From an uncultured Bacteroidales bacterium (lineage in GTDB: Bacteria; Bacteroidota; Bacteroidia; Bacteroidales; FEN-979): a stretch of DNA of 64,000 nucleotides. The notes under the pieces were generated by a model. It did not search any database and had not been told where the DNA came from. It worked only from the letters and a program-made list of their open reading frames with translations. Where the stretch lies: the NCBI GenBank assembly GCA_903837605.1, contig CAILVF010000045.1, positions 1 to 64,000 of the forward strand, given 5' to 3'. How positions within the stretch are numbered: the stretch's first letter is position 1; every line of letters begins with the position of its first letter. Below are positions 54,540 to 63,753 of the stretch, piece after piece. The position numbers and the translations under genes are program-made.

Positions 54540-54545
54540 GAAAAA

Positions 54546-56345
54546 TTATTCCAGCAAGTAGGAGATGCACACTATCCCCGGGCCGGTATGTGCAACCAGT
54601 ACAGGTGAAGCATGATCAAGGTATAGAGGTTTCTTCCCGGTAAGCCTTTCCATCTCCAGGGCCAGGTAATTGGCTTTTTCAGGGTTTGATGCATGTGTGA
54701 TCGCATATTCCCAGATCCTGTTTTTCCTGAGCATCCGCTCAAAATCGCGGACCACCTTACTGATGCAGCCTTTTTCGGTGAGGGATTTGCTGAACAACAC
54801 TGCTTTGCCATTTTCATCCAGTGAAATAACCGGCTTGAGGTCCAGCATCCGGGCGATGAAACTCTTCATCGGGCTTACCCTACCGGTACGGATAATATAT
54901 TTCAGGGTTTGCACGCTCACCCTGATACCGCTCTTAGGGATCCATTCCCTGATCCTGGCCGAAAGTTCAAAATGGGACATTCCCTCTTCAAGAGCCCTGG
55001 CGGCACGAATTAAAATCAGGCCAAGCGCTCCTGTAAGCACCCTGGAATCTATTACTTCAATAGATTTACCTGTACGGCCTGCAACTTCCTTTCCCGCTAT
55101 CTCAGCATTACCGAAAGTCCCGCTGAGCCCGCTTGAAAGATGAATTCCTATAATGTTTTTATAATGCGTACTCAGGTACTCAAATTTATTCTGAAAGTCC
55201 TTGGCCGATGGCTGGGAGGTGGAAGGACTGATTTCAGATTGTTCAAGCCTCTGGTAGAACTTCTCAGGATTGATGGTAAGGCGGTCGAGAAAATACGTCT
55301 CCCCGAAATGAAGATTCAATGGAACTACATGGATCTGGTAACGATCGGTCAGTTCCCTGGGCAGATCGCTGGTCGAATCGGTCATCAAGGCTATATCAGA
55401 TTTTCGCTCCAGCAGGATATTGTTCTGAAAGATCATGTCATCGACCTTCTGGTAGGTGATCTCGCCAAACCTGTGAAGCTGAGACATGACTTCAATGGGA
55501 TGATCGGTATGGATATGGATCCGCATTTTGCTCCTGGAACCTGCAACTACCAGGGAATCACCAGAATGTTCAAGGAAACCGCGGATCTTTTTAAGGTCAA
55601 GATTCTGCCCGTTTATAAGGGCTTCGGTACAGAAGCGGAACGTAATAACATCATGCTGAACGTCAACCTCCTCGCCTTCCGACTGATCGGCATGGGCAGT
55701 TATGGCGGTTTCGGGCTGGCCCATGGTAAAGAAGTCCTTGATCCCTTCCAGGAAATAGACGAAACCCTTAGCCCCTGCATCCACAACATGAGACTTAGCG
55801 AGTACTTCGAGTCTTTTTGTCGTTCCGGCCAGGGCTTCAAGAGCCTTATTATATGCTTCGATCAGCAATTTGATAAAATCATCTATCCTGTCCTTGATCT
55901 TGTCGAGATGTTCGGCCCATTCCTTTATTACTGTGAGTATAGTTCCTTCCACCGGGTTGGCAATTGCATCGTAAGCATAGGCAACGGCCTTTTTCATACT
56001 TTCGGCAAAGGATTTAATATCGAGGGTCTGGGCAGAACTGAGTTCGTTACTGAAGCCGTAAAGAAACTGTGCGAAGATGATGCCTGAATTTCCCCTTGCA
56101 CCGCTGAGGGCGGCATCGGCCATAGCAACGGCAGTCTGCTTGAGATTATCGGTAGGGATTATGGCATCCATAATGGAACGCATGGTGGAGGCCAGGTTGG
56201 TCCCGGTATCAGCATCGGCAACAGGAAAAACATTGATTTTATTTAACAGCTTCTGCTGTTCAAAAATTCTTTGGGCACCGGCAAGGAAAGAGTGGTAGAG
56301 CTGCTTGCCGTCCAATTCCTTTATTTTCTGAGTTATTTCAGTCAA
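54546..56345 (-). CDS. DAK2-DegV fusion (FakA-FakB-like fatty acid kinase)
   Basis: The 599-residue protein joins a DhaL/DAK2 kinase domain (1-210, with VADADTGTN at 42-50, D44 and D46 as metal ligands, and GNSGIIFAQF), a FakA-like middle domain (about 230-305, HIHTDHPIEV), and a DegV/FakB fatty-acid-binding domain (317-599, with MTDSTSDLPREL and GIHLSSGLSGT). In Firmicutes FakA and FakB are separate and together phosphorylate exogenous fatty acids. The fusion would carry substrate and kinase in one chain. A TAnnTTTG promoter lies at 56370-56377. Confidence 0.88.
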   Translation of the reverse strand: MTEITQKIKELDGKQLYHSFLAGAQRIFEQQKLLNKINVFPVADADTGTNLASTMRSIMDAIIPTDNLKQTAVAMADAALSGARGNSGIIFAQFLYGFSNELSSAQTLDIKSFAESMKKAVAYAYDAIANPVEGTILTVIKEWAEHLDKIKDRIDDFIKLLIEAYNKALEALAGTTKRLEVLAKSHVVDAGAKGFVYFLEGIKDFFTMGQPETAITAHADQSEGEEVDVQHDVITFRFCTEALINGQNLDLKKIRGFLEHSGDSLVVAGSRSKMRIHIHTDHPIEVMSQLHRFGEITYQKVDDMIFQNNILLERKSDIALMTDSTSDLPRELTDRYQIHVVPLNLHFGETYFLDRLTINPEKFYQRLEQSEISPSTSQPSAKDFQNKFEYLSTHYKNIIGIHLSSGLSGTFGNAEIAGKEVAGRTGKSIEVIDSRVLTGALGLILIRAARALEEGMSHFELSARIREWIPKSGIRVSVQTLKYIIRTGRVSPMKSFIARMLDLKPVISLDENGKAVLFSKSLTEKGCISKVVRDFERMLRKNRIWEYAITHASNPEKANYLALEMERLTGKKPLYLDHASPVLVAHTGPGIVCISYLLE

Positions 56346-56369
56346 TAGCGGGAATTTTTAAATAAGGTG

Positions 56370-56377
56370 CAAAGGTA
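56370..56377 (-). promoter_or_regulatory. TAnnTTTG -7 promoter motif
   Basis: TACCTTTG on the minus strand, 25 bases before the DAK2-DegV gene. Confidence 0.55.
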
Positions 56378-56445
56378 ATCAAAATCAGGGAAGGTATTTC
56401 CGACATTCCGCTTTCATCATCCCATCCCATTGTTTTTAACATTTT

Positions 56446-57666
56446 TTATGAAAACCGTATTGCTTTAACCGGGTTGATCCTTGTAATTATAAGCGAAGGG
56501 ACGATCAGCATCAGGTAACAGGCTGCGATGGATATCAAATTGAGCAGCAGTATATTAAAAAGGTCAAGGTGTACAGGGACCACCGGGACGTAATAGGATT
56601 CCTGGGGCAGGCCTATAAGGCCCCATTGCTGCTGCGCCAAACAAAGTGTGAACCCGATAAGATTACCTATACCTATCCCCCAGCCCAGTATATACAGCGC
56701 ATGGTAGACGAATATCTTCCTTATGCGACGGCTGGAGAGCCCCAGGGCTTTCAGAACACCTATCATGGAAGTCCTTTCTAGTATGAGTATCAGCAAAGTG
56801 GAGATCATGGTGATAGCCGATACGGAAATCATCAGGGCAAGGATAATAACCACATTCATATCCTGCAGGGCAAGCCAGTCAAAGATCTGGGGATACAGCT
56901 GGTAAATAGTGGAAGCATCCAGCTGAAAACCGATCTGGTGGTATACATACTTCCCCATTTCCTCAATATCCCTGAAATCTTTGAGCACAACTTCAAATCC
57001 ACCTATCTGATTGCTGTTCCATCCGTTGATCTTCTGTATGTGGACCAGGTTACCGATCACGTATAACTTGTCGAATTCCTCCAGTCCTGTTTCAAAGATC
57101 CCGCTGACCCTGAACTTGCGTCCGACAGTATGTTCCCCATAGATGAAATACATCCTTACCGGGTCATTGACCTTGAGGTCCAGCAAATTGGACAGGCTTT
57201 TTGATATGATCACGTCATTTTTCTGAGCGGTATCAGAATAATCAGGGATATTCCCTTCAGCCATCCGTTTACGGAAGAACCCCCAGTTATAATCCTCTCC
57301 CACCCCCTTAAGAACGACACCCTGGATCTGGTCGGAAGTCCTTATTATACCTGCCTTGCTTGCATATGCCTGTATATATTTGATCTTCGGATGCAGCCGC
57401 ATGCCCTGGAGGAATGGTTGCCGGCTTTCAACCGGGAATGGCACCAGGTTTGTATTCTCAGAGAACCTTGTGATCTGGATATGTCCGGTAAATCCGATAA
57501 CTTTATCGCGGATTTCCTTCTGGAACCCTGTCAGAATGGCAATGGAGACGAACATGATCGTCAGGCTCAGTGAAATAGCGAGGATGGATATCCTGATCAC
57601 GGGGCGGGAGTAATGTCCCCTGCTGCCTTTAATCATCCTGCGGGCTATGAAGAGATCGGTGTTCAA
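56446..57666 (-). CDS. LolC/LolE-type ABC transporter permease
   Basis: I take TTG 57666 (LNTDLFIARRMIKG), 406 residues; the frame reaches an ATG at 57831, but that would run 126 bases into the divergent NamZ gene, and the added residues are not typical. The next ATG is 57636. The permease has the MacB-like N-terminal span and periplasmic part and the C-terminal three spans of FtsX/LolE (DMNVVIILALMISVSAITM; VYHALYILGWGIGIGNLIG; LLNLISIAACYLML). The ATPase partner (LolD) is not in the window. Confidence 0.85.
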   Translation of the reverse strand: MNTDLFIARRMIKGSRGHYSRPVIRISILAISLSLTIMFVSIAILTGFQKEIRDKVIGFTGHIQITRFSENTNLVPFPVESRQPFLQGMRLHPKIKYIQAYASKAGIIRTSDQIQGVVLKGVGEDYNWGFFRKRMAEGNIPDYSDTAQKNDVIISKSLSNLLDLKVNDPVRMYFIYGEHTVGRKFRVSGIFETGLEEFDKLYVIGNLVHIQKINGWNSNQIGGFEVVLKDFRDIEEMGKYVYHQIGFQLDASTIYQLYPQIFDWLALQDMNVVIILALMISVSAITMISTLLILILERTSMIGVLKALGLSSRRIRKIFVYHALYILGWGIGIGNLIGFTLCLAQQQWGLIGLPQESYYVPVVPVHLDLFNILLLNLISIAACYLMLIVPSLIITRINPVKAIRFS

Positions 57667-57705
57667 GCAAATTGATTTATCTTTACAAAAATAGAAACTT
57701 ATTCC

Positions 57706-58881
57706 ATGCTGAACCGAATCAAACCCCAACTTATCCTTACAGTATTGCTTATTCTTGGGTTCAACCTGACGGCTTTTGCCCAGGTAAAACCAGCTGCATA
57801 TCAAACCGGCAGGTACATGAAACTTCTTCATGGCAAGAAAACTGGTGTGGTTGCCAACGCCTCTTCCGTTGTCGGGACTACGAATATCGTTGACACGCTA
57901 ATTAATTCGGGTGTAGACGTGAAAGTGGTTTTCTCACCCGAGCACGGGTTCAAGATGAAGGATGAGGCCGGGCAATTATCAGCCGATTATACTGATCCCG
58001 GTTCAGGCCTGAGGACCATAAGCCTTTACGGCCTGAAGAAAAAGCCCGTTGCAATGGACCTGGCAGGGCTCGACATAGTAGTGTTTGACATACAGGATGT
58101 GGGGGCTCGCTTTTATACTTATATAAGCACTTTGAGCCTGGTGATGGAAGCCTGTGCCGAAAACCACGTCGCGGTGCTTGTTCTTGACAGGCCGAACCCG
58201 AATGCGTTTTATATTGACGGTCCTGTACTTGACATGAAATATAAATCTTTCGTAGGAATGCACCCTGTGCCGGTTGTTTACGGCATGACCATTGGCGAGT
58301 ATGCAAAGATGGTAAACGGGGAAGGATGGCTCAAAGGAGGGATCAGCTGCGACCTGAGTGTTTTGCCGCTGGAGGGCTATACACACCAGACTGCATGGTT
58401 CCCCGGGGCGAAACCCTCACCCAACCTGCCCGATGCAAATTCCATACTGCTTTATCCTTCGCTATGCCTGTTCGAGGGAACGGTGATCAGTGTGGGACGG
58501 GGAACGCCAACCCCATTCGAGGTATACGGCCATCCGGGTTTGCAGGGTTACTCATACAGCTTCACACCGGAAGCAATTAAAGGGATGGATTCAAAACCAA
58601 TGTATAAAGACAAGACCTGTTTCGGTGAAAACCTTCAGCACTATTACGAGCAGCATATGGCCGACAAAGGACGGATCAACCTTTCGTGGCTCATCAGGGC
58701 GTTTCATTCCCTTGGGGGCAAGCCCGATTTTTTCAATCCGTATTTTGACCAGCTTGCAGGAACCTCAGCACTCCAGGAGCAGCTGATCAAAGGCATGAAA
58801 GAAGAAGATATCCGCAACAGCTGGAAAGCCGGCATTGAGGCATTTAAAAAGATAAGGGCGAGGTATTTGCTGTATCCCTGA
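57706..58881 (+). CDS. namZ: Exo-beta-N-acetylmuramidase NamZ (DUF1343)
   Basis: A 391-residue secreted protein with a signal peptide (ILTVLLILGFNLTAFAQ) and the DUF1343 motifs FSPEHGFKMKDEAGQ, FDIQDVGARFYTYISTL, LDRPNPN and GRGTPTPFEVYGHPG. The family was shown to remove N-acetylmuramic acid from peptidoglycan ends. It fits the nearby GH3-hydrolase fusion (47863-50781) in peptidoglycan recycling. Confidence 0.92.
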   Translation: MLNRIKPQLILTVLLILGFNLTAFAQVKPAAYQTGRYMKLLHGKKTGVVANASSVVGTTNIVDTLINSGVDVKVVFSPEHGFKMKDEAGQLSADYTDPGSGLRTISLYGLKKKPVAMDLAGLDIVVFDIQDVGARFYTYISTLSLVMEACAENHVAVLVLDRPNPNAFYIDGPVLDMKYKSFVGMHPVPVVYGMTIGEYAKMVNGEGWLKGGISCDLSVLPLEGYTHQTAWFPGAKPSPNLPDANSILLYPSLCLFEGTVISVGRGTPTPFEVYGHPGLQGYSYSFTPEAIKGMDSKPMYKDKTCFGENLQHYYEQHMADKGRINLSWLIRAFHSLGGKPDFFNPYFDQLAGTSALQEQLIKGMKEEDIRNSWKAGIEAFKKIRARYLLYP

Positions 58882-58884
58882 GGG

Positions 58885-58978
58885 GAGTAACCGGGGACTG
58901 GGGACTGGGGACTGGGGACTGGGGACTAAGGACCAGGGATTATTGTTTAGTCACTGTTCACTATTTACTGTTCACTTC
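58885..58978. repeat. GGGGACT tandem repeat followed by CACTGTTCAC repeat
   Basis: Several copies of GGGGACT (58893-58930 region, about five) lie after namZ, then CACTGTTCACTATTTACTGTTCAC (58945-58978) before the aminotransferase stop. The second unit matches the repeat at 45386-45417. Confidence 0.55.
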
Positions 58979-60174
58979 TCCAACCGTCCCGGGTAAACTT
59001 TTAGAGCCGCTTCCAGGCATTTCATAGACTCCCGCAGGTCGTTCACATTAAGCACGTAACTAATCCGCACTTCATCTATCCCTCTTCCTTTGGTGGAATA
59101 AAATCCCGTACCCGGAGCCAGCATTACTGTTTTTCCGTCGCAATTGAAATCCTGCAGCAGCCATTGGCAGAATTTATCCGAATCATCGATAGGAAGCCTG
59201 GCCATTGCATAAAAAGCTCCGCCAGGATTAGGGCAGAAGCAACCTTTCATTTTATTTATGGACTCTACCACCACATTGCGGCGCTGGAGGTATTCGGCAA
59301 GTACTTCTTTTATATAGGTATCAGGTGTGCTGATGGCTTCTTCCCCTGCGATCTGTCCGAAAGTCGGCGGGCTCAGCCTTGCCTGGGCGAACTTCATGGC
59401 AGTGGACATGACTTCCCTGTTATGGGATATCATCACACCGATCCTGGCTCCGCATGCACTGTAACGTTTCGAGATGGAATCGAGAAGAACCACATTCTGT
59501 TCTATCCCCTTAAGATTCATTACCGAATAATGCTGCCGGCCGTCATACACGAATTCACGGTACACCTCATCAGCGAACAAAAACAGGTCATGCTTCAGAA
59601 CGATCTCTTTCAGAAGTTCCAGTTCTTCCCTTGAATAAAGATAACCTGTAGGGTTGTTCGGATTGCAAACCATGATGGCTTTTGTCTTTGGCGTAATGGC
59701 TTTTTCAAATGCCGACATCGGGGGAAGGGCGAAACCGTTTTCGATGACAGAATCGATAGGTTTGACAACCACTCCTGCCGCAACAGAGAAACCGTTATAG
59801 TTGGCATAAAAAGGCTCGGGAATGATGATCTCATCGCCCGGGTTCATGCAGGTGAACATGGCAAACATGATTGCTTCGCTTCCGCCGGTAGTAACGATCA
59901 TTTCTTCAGGGCTGACCTCTATCCCGCATTTATGGTAATATTCGGCCAGTTTCTTGCGGTATGAAGGGATCCCTGCCGAATGGCTGTATTCGATTACTTT
60001 CAGGTCGGTATTCCTGATCTTGTTCATCACATTTTCAGGTGTGGGGATATCAGGTTGACCGATATTAAGATGGTAAACCCTGATGCCTTTCTTCTTAGCT
60101 TCATCAGAGAAGGGAACTAGTTTCCGGATTGGGGAGGGAGGACAAATTTGTCCGCGGTCTGAGATAGTTGGCAT
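58972..60174 (-). CDS. Pyridoxal-phosphate aminotransferase (class I/II)
   Basis: A 400-residue fold-type I aminotransferase. The PLP lysine is in SISKRYSACGARIG; other class I motifs are CNPNNPTGYLYS and GIDEVRISYVLNV near the end. It most resembles aspartate or aromatic-type aminotransferases; the substrate is not decided. It is preceded by the DUF1573 gene (69-base gap) on the same strand. Confidence 0.92.
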   Translation of the reverse strand: MPTISDRGQICPPSPIRKLVPFSDEAKKKGIRVYHLNIGQPDIPTPENVMNKIRNTDLKVIEYSHSAGIPSYRKKLAEYYHKCGIEVSPEEMIVTTGGSEAIMFAMFTCMNPGDEIIIPEPFYANYNGFSVAAGVVVKPIDSVIENGFALPPMSAFEKAITPKTKAIMVCNPNNPTGYLYSREELELLKEIVLKHDLFLFADEVYREFVYDGRQHYSVMNLKGIEQNVVLLDSISKRYSACGARIGVMISHNREVMSTAMKFAQARLSPPTFGQIAGEEAISTPDTYIKEVLAEYLQRRNVVVESINKMKGCFCPNPGGAFYAMARLPIDDSDKFCQWLLQDFNCDGKTVMLAPGTGFYSTKGRGIDEVRISYVLNVNDLRESMKCLEAALKVYPGRLEK

Positions 60175-60243
60175 GGCTGAAGTTTTTGATAAAGCAGCAA
60201 AGCCAGCTTTTGGCTGGCTGAACTGTGTGTGATTATCTGATAC

Positions 60244-60708
60244 TTACTTACTGACGGGGGTCGCGCCCTGTTCAGCTTGTTTTTCGGGTGTGGTAGAAAC
60301 CGGCTTGGCTACTACCGTCCCTTTTATTGTTAACCTTATTGATGATGACTTGGCATTCGAATTAACTGTGATGGTCTTGTTGATAGGGCCAATATTATTC
60401 GTATTGTAAGTCACCTTGATCACGTCACTTTTACCGGGAAGTACAGGTTCCTGGGGCCATGAAGAGGTGGTACATCCGCAGGATGTGATCGGTTTTGAAA
60501 GAATCAAAGGTTCTTTCCCGGTGTTTGAGAATTTAAATTCGCAGGCTCCGTCAGCACCCTGGAAGATTGTGCCGTAGTCGTGCACCAGTTTGTCAAAAGA
60601 AATTTCGGGAGCATTCGGGTTTACCGGTGGCTGCTGGACTGCATCCTGAGCATTTACTGCAAAAGCAGCGAACATTACGAACAGGACTGAAAGCAAAATT
60701 TTCTGCAT
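60244..60708 (-). CDS. DUF1573 secreted protein
   Basis: A 154-residue protein with a signal peptide (MQKILLSVLFVMFAAFAVNA) and a DUF1573 Ig-like domain (ISFDKLVHDYGTIFQGADG, CEFKFSNTGKEPL, TSCGCTTSSWP, VTYNTNNIGPINKTITV). The CGC pattern is a family signature; function unknown, found in the Bacteroidota envelope. A TAnnTTTG motif at 60743-60750 precedes it. Confidence 0.9.
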   Translation of the reverse strand: MQKILLSVLFVMFAAFAVNAQDAVQQPPVNPNAPEISFDKLVHDYGTIFQGADGACEFKFSNTGKEPLILSKPITSCGCTTSSWPQEPVLPGKSDVIKVTYNTNNIGPINKTITVNSNAKSSSIRLTIKGTVVAKPVSTTPEKQAEQGATPVSK

Positions 60709-60742
60709 ATTGTATTGATTTGTAGGTTTATAAAATGGAATG

Positions 60743-60750
60743 CAAAGTTA
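60743..60750 (-). promoter_or_regulatory. TAnnTTTG -7 promoter motif
   Basis: TAACTTTG on the minus strand, 35 bases before the DUF1573 gene. Confidence 0.5.
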
Positions 60751-60837
60751 CGAAAAAATTTTGTGAAACAGGGGCCATATCATTAATATTTTATAAAGAG
60801 TGCCCGGGTATGAAAAGGTTGCCCTTCAGCTGAAGCC

Positions 60838-62925
60838 TTACTTTATACTGTCGAGTATCTCTATCAGCTCTTCCAGTTTAAAAGGTTTGGTGATATAACT
60901 GTTTACACCGGCCTTATAACATTTCTCCTCATCATCCTTATCGGCATTGGCCGTGATAGCACATATATGAATTGCTTTTTTTGAAGGAGCCGACTGTTCG
61001 ATCTGCCTGATCTCCCGGCTTGCCTGGAGCCCGTCCATTTCAGGCATGAAGATATCCATAATGACCAGGTCATAATGGTTCTTTTTGAACATTTCAACAG
61101 CAATTTTTCCATTCTCGGCCACTTCTATATAGTGACCCAGTTTGCTGAGGGTGACCTTGGCAACTTTCTGGTTTATAAGATTGTCCTCGGCAAGCAATAT
61201 CCTGAGGTTCCTGGTTTCAGTCCTTGGAAGGGGTTTCAATGCAGCCTCTGTAACAGGCGTCACAACCTTCTTTGTAAACGCATTATAAACAGATGTCCAG
61301 AATTCTGCAGGAAGGAACGGACGTTGTAAAACGGAGCCGAATCCCATTTCTGAGATCTTCTTTGGGATGGATGAACCCTTGTAATGAAGCAGTAATTTAC
61401 CAGTCTTTTCCCAGGCCGGGTTCGGTATGAATGATCCCTGGGCCAGCTTTGCTGCCTCAAGGTCAACAATAACAAGGTCAGCAGGCTTATTGATTTTATT
61501 CCTGTGGGAAATTTCCTGCAAGCCGTCGGTAAAAGTGATAAAATGTTCGACATCGCAGTCCAGCCTGACCAGGTAATCGATCAATACCCGGGCATTGACG
61601 GCTGAAGGATCAATCAGCACTACTTTGAGGCCTTTTATTTTCGGATCTGTAAAAGGAGGTTCAGAGCCGGGGGATTTTTCAAGCAGTACATTAAAGGTGA
61701 AAGAGGAGCCACTTGAGGGTGTGCTTTCAACATTTACTTCTCCTTTCATTTTCGTGATAAGGTGCCTGGCAATGGCAAGGCCAAGCCCGCTTCCGCCGTA
61801 TTTCCCGGTCGAAGGGCTTATCCTGGTAAATGAAGTGAAGATCCGCTTCAGGGCTTCTTCGGAAATGCCAATGCCGGTATCGCTGACCCTGAACTGAACA
61901 TTAACGGTATCTTCATCCCAGGAAAGAAAATGAGCTTCAATTGTGATCTCCCCGTTTTCTGTAAATTTCACCGCGTTATCGGCAAAAACCCTCAGCACCT
62001 GCGTTAACCTTGCAGGGTCTCCTTTAACCCTCATCGGGATGTTCGGGTCGATGAAAGTGATCACCTCCAGTTCTTTTTCTGCAGCTTCCGGGATAATTAC
62101 CGAAATGAGATCATCCATAAGGTCATAGATGCTGAAGAAGGAACTTGTCAGTTCTATCTGGTCGGCTTCAATCTTTAAAAAGTCCATGATGGTGTTGAAT
62201 ACCGAAAGCAGGTTGGTGGCCGAATCCGTGATAATCTCCAGATATTCCATCTGTTCAGGAGAAAGCTCCGACTGTTTCAATATCTCTGCCATGCCTACAA
62301 CGCCCGAAAGGGGAGTGAAGATCTCGTGAGCCATAGTGGAAAGGAATGAGCTTTTAGCCCTGTTTGCCTCATCGGCTTTTTCGAATTCGGTGAGAAGTTT
62401 CTTTTCATGTACTTTTTTCCGTTCAACGTCCATGGTCACACCAAGAAGCCTTACAGGTTTTCCCAGAATGTCCTTTTCAATTATCCGGCCTTTGTCAAAC
62501 ACCCACTTCCATTCTCCCGATGAGGTTTTCAGCCTGTATTCAGATTCAAAATATGGTATTGCCCCGTTCAGGTGTTTTTCAAGGTTTGCTTTGACTTCGT
62601 GCGCATCCTCAGGATGAATAAGGTCGAGCAAAGCCGAAAATGTGGGCGGCAAAAATTCCTTCTTCAACCCAAGCAGCAAAGCCATATTTTCGCTACAGTC
62701 AAGTTTCCCGCTTTTAAAATCCCAGTCCCACCAGGCCAGCTGGCTGGCTTCGAAGGCCATGGTGAGCCTTTCGTTGACCTGGTTGAGCTCTCCGAAAACC
62801 TGCTGAAGCCGGTCATTCGATTTCTGATAGGTCCTTTGTATCTCTTCCCATTGCATGGAAGCGAGCCTGACCACTTTGAGCTCGGATTCAAGAGCCTGAA
62901 TTCGTTTCTTTAGATCTTCTGACAT
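60838..62925 (-). CDS. PAS hybrid histidine kinase
   Basis: The 695-residue protein begins with a coiled coil (1-50), then a PAS domain (about 55-175), a HisKA domain with the acceptor His in STMAHEIFTPLSGVVG, an ATPase domain (FADNAVKFTENGEI; RVSDTGIGISEE; GKYGGSGLGLAIAR), a degenerate receiver-like segment (about 420-540), and a full receiver domain (ILLAEDNLINQKVAK; VIMDIFMPEMDGL with phospho-Asp). No membrane span is visible, so the sensor is cytosolic. Confidence 0.93.
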   Translation of the reverse strand: MSEDLKKRIQALESELKVVRLASMQWEEIQRTYQKSNDRLQQVFGELNQVNERLTMAFEASQLAWWDWDFKSGKLDCSENMALLLGLKKEFLPPTFSALLDLIHPEDAHEVKANLEKHLNGAIPYFESEYRLKTSSGEWKWVFDKGRIIEKDILGKPVRLLGVTMDVERKKVHEKKLLTEFEKADEANRAKSSFLSTMAHEIFTPLSGVVGMAEILKQSELSPEQMEYLEIITDSATNLLSVFNTIMDFLKIEADQIELTSSFFSIYDLMDDLISVIIPEAAEKELEVITFIDPNIPMRVKGDPARLTQVLRVFADNAVKFTENGEITIEAHFLSWDEDTVNVQFRVSDTGIGISEEALKRIFTSFTRISPSTGKYGGSGLGLAIARHLITKMKGEVNVESTPSSGSSFTFNVLLEKSPGSEPPFTDPKIKGLKVVLIDPSAVNARVLIDYLVRLDCDVEHFITFTDGLQEISHRNKINKPADLVIVDLEAAKLAQGSFIPNPAWEKTGKLLLHYKGSSIPKKISEMGFGSVLQRPFLPAEFWTSVYNAFTKKVVTPVTEAALKPLPRTETRNLRILLAEDNLINQKVAKVTLSKLGHYIEVAENGKIAVEMFKKNHYDLVIMDIFMPEMDGLQASREIRQIEQSAPSKKAIHICAITANADKDDEEKCYKAGVNSYITKPFKLEELIEILDSIK

Positions 62926-62950
62926 TTGTCAATTGCTTTATTTGGCTTTG

Positions 62951-63748
62951 TTATCTTCTTTTTTTATCGGGATAAAGGATATCGAGTCCGCAACGCAGGT
63001 TTGCTAAATAGCGGAATGCATCCTGCACAAAAGGCTCAGGGATGACCGAGCCGTGCTGGGGGAGGATCGCCTTGACCTCAATGCCTTTTAATCGGTCAAT
63101 AAACCCCCGGGCCGCAATATTCCCGGCCATATAATCAAGGTGAAACAGGTTCATTTTAAATTCATGCTTATGAAAATCGCTTATCACCAGTTTCCAGTCC
63201 ATATCGATAGCCGCCCAGATATCCCCTGAAAACAGGAAGGACGAGGTTTCGTCGTATGTAGTGAAAGCGCCCGGGAAGTGCAGGAAAGGGGCTTCGATAA
63301 ACCGGATGCTTCGCCCTGAAGAGAATGTATATGTTGAGGATTCGGTGATGTTGAAGAAATTATAGTCGTCCCTCCCGTAATGGGAGATCAGGATATTGGT
63401 ACGGGTGCTGGTTATAACTTTCATTTCGGGATTGACATCAAGCCATCTGACCATAGAACCCGCCACATCGGGGTCCTGGTGGCAAAGTATCTGTGCCGAC
63501 ACATGTGCAGGTACAATGATCTGTTCAACCCTTCGCCGGATAAAGTCGAATGCCTCAACTCCGCCCGGGTCGACAATAATGGCCTCATCCCCATCGGTAA
63601 TGAGGTAGGTATTGCATCGGAATGCAGAATCTTCGGGTGTCCCTAGCCAATAAACCGAATGGTATTCATTCTGGTACAGAGGGGTGGGCAGCTCCATCCT
63701 CTCGTCAAACGTCCTGCTTAAACCGATAAGATCAATCGTATTGCTCAT
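62951..63748 (-). CDS. ODP-type metallo-beta-lactamase-fold protein
   Basis: A 265-residue di-iron protein of the oxygen-binding ODP group (flavodiiron-like MBL without flavodoxin). It lacks the classical HxHxDH; instead it has LCHQDPDVAGSMVRWLD, LHFPGAF, SGDIWAAIDMDW and LPQHGSVIP. The family binds or reduces oxygen. It shares no overlap with the cysH gene downstream. Confidence 0.85.
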   Translation of the reverse strand: MSNTIDLIGLSRTFDERMELPTPLYQNEYHSVYWLGTPEDSAFRCNTYLITDGDEAIIVDPGGVEAFDFIRRRVEQIIVPAHVSAQILCHQDPDVAGSMVRWLDVNPEMKVITSTRTNILISHYGRDDYNFFNITESSTYTFSSGRSIRFIEAPFLHFPGAFTTYDETSSFLFSGDIWAAIDMDWKLVISDFHKHEFKMNLFHLDYMAGNIAARGFIDRLKGIEVKAILPQHGSVIPEPFVQDAFRYLANLRCGLDILYPDKKRR

Positions 63749-63753
63749 AGTGT

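Noticed and set aside
56446-57831. 461-codon version of the LolC/E gene
   Set aside because: The extra 55 codons run into the start of namZ and are cysteine-rich and unlike the family; TTG 57666 is preferred.
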